A stretch of 64,000 nucleotides of DNA from Auricularia sp. M13 (taxonomy: Eukaryota > Basidiomycota > Agaricomycetes > Auriculariales > Auriculariaceae). The first letter of the stretch is position 1, and each line of letters begins with the position of its first letter. The position numbers and the translations under genes were made by a program. Below, one piece after another: positions 57,001-64,000 of this stretch. Where the stretch lies: positions 372,001 through 436,000 of the forward strand of contig CM073200.1 of assembly GCA_037042915.1 (NCBI GenBank). Direction: 5' to 3'. The notes under the pieces are model-generated. The model was not told the DNA's origin. It saw only the letters and a program-made list of their open reading frames with translations, and did not search any database.

Positions 57001-58428
57001 ATGCCGCGCCTGCTCCTCGGCGGCCTTCATGCGCGCGTCCTGATTCTGCAGGGCCCCGCCGATCTGCTCCTGGAAGGGCGCGCCGTGCGGCGCGCGCAGG
57101 AGGTGGATGAGCAGGATGCGCACGGCCTTCTCTACCGAGCGGACGTCGCGCGCGGAGACCGATGCGGCTGACAGCGCCGCGGGCGTCCAGGCGCCCAGCG
57201 CGGTGACGACGATGTGCGTCAGCGCCGGCCGGTGTTTTGTGATGGGCGCCCAGGAGTTGACCAGCGCGCTGACGAGGTCTGGGTTTCTATGGACGCGGAT
57301 GAGTACAGCGAGCAAAACGACAGGTGCAAGACGATGGTAGGGTCCTAGCATGCCGTCCCAGCAACATTTGGAGGAGGCGAATGTCTGTCGCGGTCGAGCA
57401 ATGTCACTGTCCTGCGACCGACGCCTGCCCGCGTTTGGCGACATAGCTTGACCGCAACAGACATTCTTGTCGCGTCAAGCAGAGTGCGTTGGTAATAACG
57501 AGCTCCATTGCAGATACCGACGCCGCCATTGATTGCGATACAACGAGGAACGAGATTTGAACATGAATATAGTAAAAGTACGCACTGTGATGTGAAGAAA
57601 ATGGTGACAATCATCTCGATGAGCTGGTTGCCCTCTGCCTCGAGCGCAGGCGAGGAGATGAAGGGGTGGTTGCCGGGGATGGAGGTGAGGTTCGGGTCCG
57701 CGGTGTTTTGCAGCTAGACGCCGCGTGAGTCGACACAGTCATAATACAATGCAATGGTGCCCACTCACGCGGGGGTCCGATATTCCACGCGTCTGGACTT
57801 GGATGACGCGCTGCACGAACTTGAGGGCGGCCTCCTTGACGCCCAGCGACGCGGTGGACGCGGGGTTCTTCAGAACGTCGATTATGCGCGCCTTGACGCG
57901 GGTCAGCGTCTCCCACTGGCTGACGGGATTGCGGTTGATACAGCTGGGGAATAATTCGTTATTTAAGACAGGCTGCGTGGGTCGTGCGGACGGCCACTTA
58001 CAGCGTGCGAAACAGCAGCGGGTACACGCTCGCAAAGCACTGCACGGCGACCTTGACCGTGCGCGTGCTCGGGTCGTTCACGAGGCTTGCCAGGACGTCG
58101 AGACACTGCGCGGCGACTGCGAAAAATGATAATAACGATAATTTATTTAATTGAGCGTAATACAAGACGGCGACGGGCACGCACGCTGGGCCTTTGCGTC
58201 CACGGGCAGCGGCGAGCGCGAGAGGGCATAGTGCAGCAGGTCGAGGACCCAGGCCTTCATGAGCGAGTCGGCGGAGGTGGCGACGGTGGGGATGAGCGTC
58301 ATGCAGAGCGGGTGGATCAGGCCCGGCTGCAGCTCCAGGCGCTGCCGCAGCGTCGCGAGCACGTCGCGCTGCTCGTCGGAGCCGGGCACGGCGGACAGCG
58401 CCTGCTTGAGCACTTCCAGAGGGTCCAT
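54059..58428 (-). CDS. PTA1: Symplekin/Pta1, scaffold of the mRNA 3'-end processing complex
   Basis: HEAT-repeat scaffold of the cleavage and polyadenylation machinery. The ATG at 58428 opens MDPLEVLKQALSAVPGSDEQ. N-terminal symplekin/Pta1 blocks include CLDVLASLVNDPSTRTVKVA, VKEAALKFVQRVIQVQTRGI and LVNSWAPITKHRPALTHIV. A charged linker with KMEMDEEIEFDSDQVNRR follows, and RAASEDQMPDAKRPKLD holds a basic stretch. The middle part reads LPLDARFLLDLPGLSDD-like FARFLLDLPGLSDDI and FALQMLRRLQTLP. The C-terminal domain has PLIKSLGPNHGKLLTLLRTF, DMLTPAELMVLLHKQE, VPVLFLRTVRLL, TKKIWQTPILWDGFIRCARL and ALLQLPKEQLRDL, the usual symplekin pattern. Many short introns occur; not all were placed. Divergent from VMA10. 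Confidence 0.87.
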
Positions 58429-58528
58429 TGTCGGGCTGAGAGTCGCACTGAAATAAATGCCAACTCCGCCGCGTCACTCCGAGTATTACCGCCATGGTTA
58501 GTGCCCTTCAAGTTTATCCGTTACCACC
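58429..58528. promoter_or_regulatory. Short divergent promoter, symplekin / VMA10
   Basis: 100 bases between opposed start codons at 58428 and 58529. No specific site recognised. Confidence 0.45.
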
Positions 58529-59002
58529 ATGAGCTCACTCGTCACCAAGGCCGCACAGCAGTCCCAGGGCATCCAGACGCTGCTCGAGGCAGAGAAGGAG
58601 GCCGCAAAGGTCGTCCAGCAGGCCCGTGCTTGTCCGTCCCCGCCCGCCACGCCGTCCATATTACAGCTGACGGCCGTTCTTCAGACCGTCTGCAGAAGCT
58701 CAAGGACGCCCGCACCGAGGCCGAGAAGGAGATTGCAGAGTACAAGGCCCAGAAGGAGAAGGAATTCCAGGCATTCTCCACAGAGGTCCGTAGCTCCATA
58801 CCACTGTCCATCGCATCGCTGAGCCATACTGCAGCGCTCCGGCAGCACCCAGACGTCGCAGTCGGCCGTCGACAAGGACACGGAAGCCAAGCTGGCCCAG
58901 ATCCAAGCTGTCTACGCACAGCGCAAGGACGCCGTCGTCAAGAAGCTGCTCGACCGCGCCGTCCTCATCGAGCCCTCCCTGCACCCCAACTTCAAGAAGT
59001 AA
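58529..59002 (+). CDS. VMA10: V-type proton ATPase subunit G
   Basis: Peripheral-stalk subunit of the vacuolar proton pump, pairing with subunit E to tether V1 to V0. Three exons, 58529-58625, 58685-58785 and 58835-59002, give 121 residues, the usual size. The start MSSLVTKAAQQSQGIQTLLE is the conserved N-terminus. Next come RLQKLKDARTEAEKEIAEYK, KEFQAFSTE and, after the second intron, TQTSQSAVDKDTEAKLAQI, ending PSLHPNFKK. The protein is almost wholly helical. The 3' border of the first intron has alternatives, so one residue at that junction is uncertain. A decayed copy lies at 39423-39768. Confidence 0.93.
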
Positions 59003-60243
59003 TCGGACTCTGTCGTACATCCGCATCTGTTTCTCTAATGAACTTCATGACTTTCCTGCCCACATCCTGCGGTGCCTTCGGTCAAGTTGGCGAACACTGC
59101 GAGTCGCACATGGTTCCTGGAAGACACTACGTGGTCTTTCTGCGTCTGCGTTGATATATGTTATCTCAGCTAAAGCTCAATCCAGCGAGCTTGAGCTGGA
59201 GCGATGTGCAGCAACGCCCGATGACGTGGGTATCATATACAGTACGCCTTCTGCCTCAGCGATTCCCAGCCTTGCCTCGACGGCACACTCGACGATTGAA
59301 CGAGCTGGGTACGTCTGAATTATTTGACCGTTCAAAATTTGCTGATGCACCACTACCGTTGCAGCTTTAATCCTTCCCCAAGTCCTGAGTACTGAGTTCG
59401 CGCTTCAGTTAGCTCGGCGCGGCTTCGTCTCGCGAACGCCATCCAGGCTCGCTCAAGTCGCACAATAAAATCTAAATGGCGCATTTGTCCAGAGAATTGA
59501 CGGTCTATTATTTCAGCTGCCAGCCGAGCATCCTGGTGTGATGTAAAGTGAACAAGTACGATCCACCACTCGATCGATAGTTCTACTTACAGTAGCTGTA
59601 GAACAATGGGGTGCTCGCCATGCTGTTCTCGAGCCGCTGGACGTTAGGACTCTACATAGGTGCGGCCTCACTGTGCGTTGCTGTAGCAGTGAGCTCACGC
59701 GATTGGATCTGCGCGCGCAGTAATTCTGAATAATGCGCACACGAACCACACGCCCGCCCTCTTCGTTTACTCTTTGAGGCAGGTGCAGCTGTCACTGTCG
59801 CCGTGCGCAGCGCTTCCGCCGTTCTAGCCGGCATGCTTGCACGCCCATCATGGGCGGGAGCGCGCCCGTCCCGTTCGACGGAGCCTCTCCAGTTCCATCC
59901 TACCGGACATTATCCTAGCCTTCTACCAATGAAAGGACGAGGCCGACCAGAGTACGCCGCGACAGCACGCCTGCGGACTCCGGCACGCTCGCTCGCACAT
60001 AGACTTTGACCGTCGTTCGAAGATGAGCGTTTCGAAGTACAGCTCTCGCAGAACACACGGCAGATAGAGTATTGGTGTCGCGCGAAGGGCGATCGATGAG
60101 GCGGCGATCTCATGTCCTGGTCATTGGAAACTGGAAAACTGGTACTGAGAATATATTCATGAGGCGGAGTCACGTGCAATACATTGCGGGCATTGTCCTG
60201 ACTCAATCTACCTACTAACCATAGCCGACTCCTGCGCCGACGT
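59003..60243. other. 1.2 kb without a supported gene
   Basis: VMA10 3' flank followed by unassigned sequence up to the 3' end of type II gene II-B. Short frames at 59513-59834 (-) and 59803-60009 (+) carry no recognisable motif. Confidence 0.5.
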
Positions 60244-62615
60244 CTAATTCGCGATGGTTCTGGTGCCTGCCTTCGCGCGTGGATTCTGGTGAGCGACAGT
60301 CCAATCAGCATTGCCGTCGTTCACGCGCTGGACAAATGCCTGAATCCTGTTGCTAGCATGAGGGTCAAGTTTCTCCTCCATCTGTTGGCGATGCACCACG
60401 TGCACCCAAGCGACGAAGCACGCGAACTGGTAAGCGTCCTTGGTCTTGGTGAGATCGTACTTGACGGTGTTGTGGTTGATGATAAAGGTCTAACAGGCAA
60501 TGATCGTCAACAAGTTGCAGGAGGAATATCGATTTTACTGATACTCACCGGTGTCACCTCGCCGACATCGGAGTTGTCCGACGGTCCTGCTTTCCACGCC
60601 GCAATGACCGCCACGTTGCTCCCCTCGACGATAATCCCGTAAACCATGAAGTCGTGGACATTGAACTCGTCGAGGAAGTGGCAGGCGGCGTTGAGGTACA
60701 TCATAGCTTGATTCACGCCGGTGCTTTGGAATTCCGTCATCGGGCGCTTATACTCGTGGATGAGCAGCGGCAGGAGGATGGGCGTCGCGGTATCGAGCTG
60801 CAGTTCCTGTCGAACAGTGCCCTTGCGGATCAAAGAGCTTCGGGTGTTTATGTCCAACTCGTCCTCTATAGCCGGGTTCTTCGTGGATGAGCTGGACTGG
60901 CCGAGCTTGCGCCGCTCCAGCTCTTGGGGTGGTCATTAGATGATGAATTTCATGGGCATATTATTGAAAAGTACTTGCCTGGGACTATCGCAGCGGATCC
61001 CAAGACGTCGTTGGCCTTGTTGATACCAGTTCTGCGGCCCAAGTCTTGGCAAAACAGGAAGGTGCTCCAGTCGACTGGCTTCGTCTCAGATGTCGATTCG
61101 GAGATTTCGTCTTGCGTGAGCTGGATAAAGGCACACGTCTTCAGCAATTTGGTGCGAAGATCGGCGTCCGTTGCAGTTTTGGGTATGAACGACCTAGCTT
61201 CGGCACGATGGAAGGTAATGGCATCGCATTTCCCATCACGAGGGAGTAGTGTGACTCGGGTATCGTAGTCTGACTTGAGCGTGCTCCATCTGGCTGTATT
61301 CTCCTTGTGCTCGTGGAGAGTAAAAGGAGAAACCTTGCGGAAAATGTTGAGGTGGCGCTGATCGTTATCGTATTGTATGTTGCGAGATATCCAGCCTTTG
61401 TTGGCCTTCTTGTTGTGTATATCGCGGTAAATAGGATCTGTCTGCCGCAATGGATGCTGTTCGGACCACCTGAATGCTTCTTCGAGGTAGTATGAATGCT
61501 GGGAATGGAGCTTTCTCAACCGCTCGGCATGCTTCGCGGCCGCCTCAGCATCGATCGGGTTTTTCAAAAGATCCGCATATCTGTTCCTCGGGAAATTGAG
61601 GGTGCGTTCGATACTATTCGCAGTCAGAATGGTTATCACCAGAAAGAAATAGCTCACATGGTGAAGCGCTGCTGATCATCGTCAAGAAACTCGTGGAAGA
61701 ATCTGTCAAACACCAGTCTGAATTCCTGCTCGAGTCGGGGGGACATGAATTTGTCCTGGTACTGCGTCTTGAGTTCCCTGGCTTGCTGAATCGCCCGGAC
61801 GATCGCGCCAATCCTGCTGACCATAAATTTCGCGATCGGGGGCTCGAGTTCCTCGGTTTCTGGGGCGATAATCACATCTCCCTTCAGCTCATTATACAGA
61901 TCGGGAGACTCCGATGAAGCATTCTGGGAGTTCTGTCGTAATGCAAGGTGAGTGACTGACATGTCAAGCTACATACAGCTCTATGCCTCACCTCATCAAA
62001 TGAATTGCTCCATGCACGATGTTTCGTCGCATCACAGAAGTGCTGAAAGAATGGCAGGTGTTTGGCACGTTGTTCCACGCTCGCCTGCTTGACGATATCC
62101 CATTCACCGCCCTGTCTTACAAGGGAGAGGCTGAATGCGGCGTATTCAAGCAGAATATTTCCTGTGGTGACGTCGCTGCCTGCGGCCCTGGGTCATCATG
62201 TCAATGGCGCAAAATGACGGAAGCAACAGGAATACTGACTTGGAACATGCATTACTCATGATAGTACCTGTTTTATCTGTACCCTCTCGCACAGGAGCTC
62301 TGTTAATGTGGGTCAAATCCATAAATATTGCGTCAGACGTTCGACTCACAACTTTCCGCGATCCATTGGGACCGGTGCCTCATGAGAGTTGTCAACACTA
62401 GGACGGCCGACAGACACCTGAAAACTGAAGGGCATTTTCAGTGTGAAGAATGAGACAATTGTATGCTGAAGCAGGTGTGCTTACAGTGGCTTCGACGAAT
62501 GTGACGCATCGTCTTTAGTCGAAGGCCTCGATGTCTTGCTCGATTTCCGGGAGTCCGAGGATTTACTTGCGTTCCCACCGCGTGGATTGCCGCCAGGGAC
62601 TGAAGAGGACGACAT
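60244..62615 (-). CDS. Type II unrecognised protein with RecB-nuclease-like C-terminal domain, copy II-B
   Basis: Paralogue of II-A. I take the ATG at 62615 (MSSSSVPGGNPRGG), followed by a Ser/Lys-rich low-complexity start. Conserved blocks: QRAKHLPFFQHFCDATKHRA, IAKFMVSRIGAIVRAIQQAR, FHEFLDDDQQRFTM spliced to IERTLNFPRNRYADLL, FIQLTQDEISES, and DWSTFLFCQDLGRRTGINKA. The C-terminal domain reads ILLPLLIHEYKRPM, NQAMMYLNAACHFLDEFNVH, MVYGIIVEGSNVAVIAAW, and after a last intron TFIINHNTVKYDLTKTKDAY, then VHVVHRQQMEEKL, with a stop at 60244. E-x-K is followed by Q-x3-Y as in RecB-type nucleases. No aspartate upstream could be assigned with confidence. Activity is inferred only; intron borders around 61.7-62.5 kb are approximate. 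Confidence 0.6.
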
Positions 62616-63192
62616 CGAGGATACTTGAGTTTGAGATGGGGAGAAAGCTGAGCGGCGGGCGATGGCATTATATAGTTGGTCGCAGCAGAGCCTATGACAA
62701 ACAGCAGCGGTCAAAACACAAAGCGCATGGGAACATGATGCACAAGCCGGAACTTCGACGCACAACGGTAGAGGCACTGGGTGCTGAGGGTACAGCCTAA
62801 ACAAAGGGATTGACTATCTATGTGTTGTGAGTGAGGCTAATCGTCCAAACATGTACAAAACACAGGACAGTCGATCCATCAAAATCCTTCAGGAATGACT
62901 GCGCACCCATCTGCAAGTTCTTTGGTCCTTGGGAGGAAGTCTAGGCTCGTGAGTAATACGGCACGAACGTTCGATCACAAAATCGTGCCGCAGACGACAC
63001 CGAGAATTACTCGAAAGGTCAACACGATGGATACGCCAGCGGTCAATATGATAGTGATAATTCGTATCGCACACCAGGGTGAACTGGAAGCGGCCCGCAT
63101 CAACATGTGTAGATAAAGCTACAGTAAAGCAGGCGAAAGCCCTAACTTGGATCATGTCGGGAGACGAGATCGTTCACGCGATCATCAACTGA
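62616..63192. other. Upstream region of II-B, no other gene seen
   Basis: Presumed promoter of II-B. Weak frames at 62889-63155 lack recognisable content. Confidence 0.45.
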
Positions 63193-63268
63193 GTCTGGAC
63201 GCGCGGGATAGGGACGAACACCGGAGAAGCGTCTGGACGCGCGGGATAGGGACCAATACCGGAGAAGC
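63193..63268. repeat. Two tandem copies of a 38-base unit
   Basis: Units start 'gtctggacgcgcgggatagg' at 63193 and 63231 and end 'ccggagaagc'. They differ at two positions. Confidence 0.9.
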
Positions 63269-64000
63269 TGTGGCTTTGAAGACGCCACTGGCAGGGAAAT
63301 GAAAAATAAACTATGTTGTCAACCTTGTGCAACTTCCAAGCAGCTGGTGAGGGTTATGCATGCCTTCGACACAAGCGCCATAATGAGAGCAGTAAGACCC
63401 TTAACCTGTGCATGACACTTGTGCAATATTAGGACGCGCTCGCCCTTGGACCTTCTGGGCGTGGCTGTTTGACTGTTGCTGGACAAAGGCTCGGCGGCCC
63501 CACGGCGAGGGAAACAACGACCTTTCTATTTGCGTCGCGAGAGGCACTTTGTGCCAGAATCCATATCAATGGTCTCAACATTGTCATTTCTCTGGGTTCG
63601 ACACACCTTGCCGTCAAGAAACCTGCAAGATCCCCGTCACTCGAAACGTACCCACAATACTGCGGGCGACCTGAAGCACGAGGTACTTCTAGCACAGTGG
63701 CATGGTAGCGAGAAGGTGGAGACGCTACAAAAGCCTGGCTAGTGACAGGCTGGGTCGAGGTGCAGTCGAGGACTGATCTGCCGCCGTGAAGTGCGCAGCG
63801 CGAGCTGGCGCAGAGCCGGCCAACAGATGGCGGTAACCTAGCACCACAGCTGTCCTTGCGCACAAGTCGCCACAGAGCGAGTCGCCCGAGTCGCCCGCGC
63901 CTACGATGCAACCCGGGTTTGAGTTACGCTGTCGTCGACGGACTCGATGGATTCGATAGCTCTCCAAGAGGGCGCGCGGCGCTCGTTGCGGCAGGCCGCG
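63269..64000. other. Right end of window, no supported gene
   Basis: A 160-codon frame at 63429-63911 (-) and shorter ones show no motif that I recognise. A gene entering from the right edge cannot be excluded. Confidence 0.45.

Overview
The window is nuclear DNA of a filamentous basidiomycete, most likely an Agaricomycete. Genes lie on both strands and most are split by many short introns of about 45-110 nt with GT-AG borders, plus a few GC-AG borders. The housekeeping genes are eukaryotic and fungal. The MAPK adaptor has the SAM-RA-SH3-SH3 layout known from Ubc2 of basidiomycetes. No bacterial, organellar or viral features were seen, and the species cannot be named from this sequence.

Left part (1-20 kb): the 5' part of a TPT-family transporter; a seven-or-more-exon membrane protein with a Cys-containing ectodomain; two tandem patatin-like phospholipase genes, one broken by two nonsense codons; a compact ten-exon methyltransferase; and an iron-sulfur/mitochondrial block with MMS19, NDUFAF7 and NBP35. 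MMS19 and NBP35 act early and late in the cytosolic iron-sulfur (CIA) pathway. The block is followed by the divergent ribosomal protein genes RPP2 and RPS15.

Middle (21-38 kb): one member of a large unrecognised family (called type I here), one member of a related family (type II), a SAM-dependent methyltransferase with a doubtful start, the Ste50/Ubc2 adaptor, the rRNA-processing WD protein IPI3, an F-box protein and a J-domain protein.

Unstable region (39.4-50.8 kb): three further type I copies in a row (one truncated and frameshifted, one apparently complete, one frameshifted), mixed with decayed fragments of neighbouring genes: V-ATPase subunit G, the 3' end of the MAP kinase, and a P-loop kinase. 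Two small terminal-inverted-repeat elements are inserted here. Their target-site duplications can be read because an empty copy of the same duplicated segment lies about 4 kb away.

Right part (51-64 kb): a cell-wall-integrity type MAP kinase (TEY), symplekin/Pta1, V-ATPase subunit G and a second type II gene. The last 1.4 kb shows no supported gene.

Most interesting signal: type I and type II proteins share a C-terminal domain. Type II members keep an E-x-K ... Q-x3-Y pattern like that of RecB-type PD-(D/E)XK nucleases. All readable type I members have lost both elements while multiplying locally. Two type I copies beside decayed MAP-kinase 3' ends, and one beside the intact gene, sit tail to tail with it, so the duplication unit can be inferred from the sequence.
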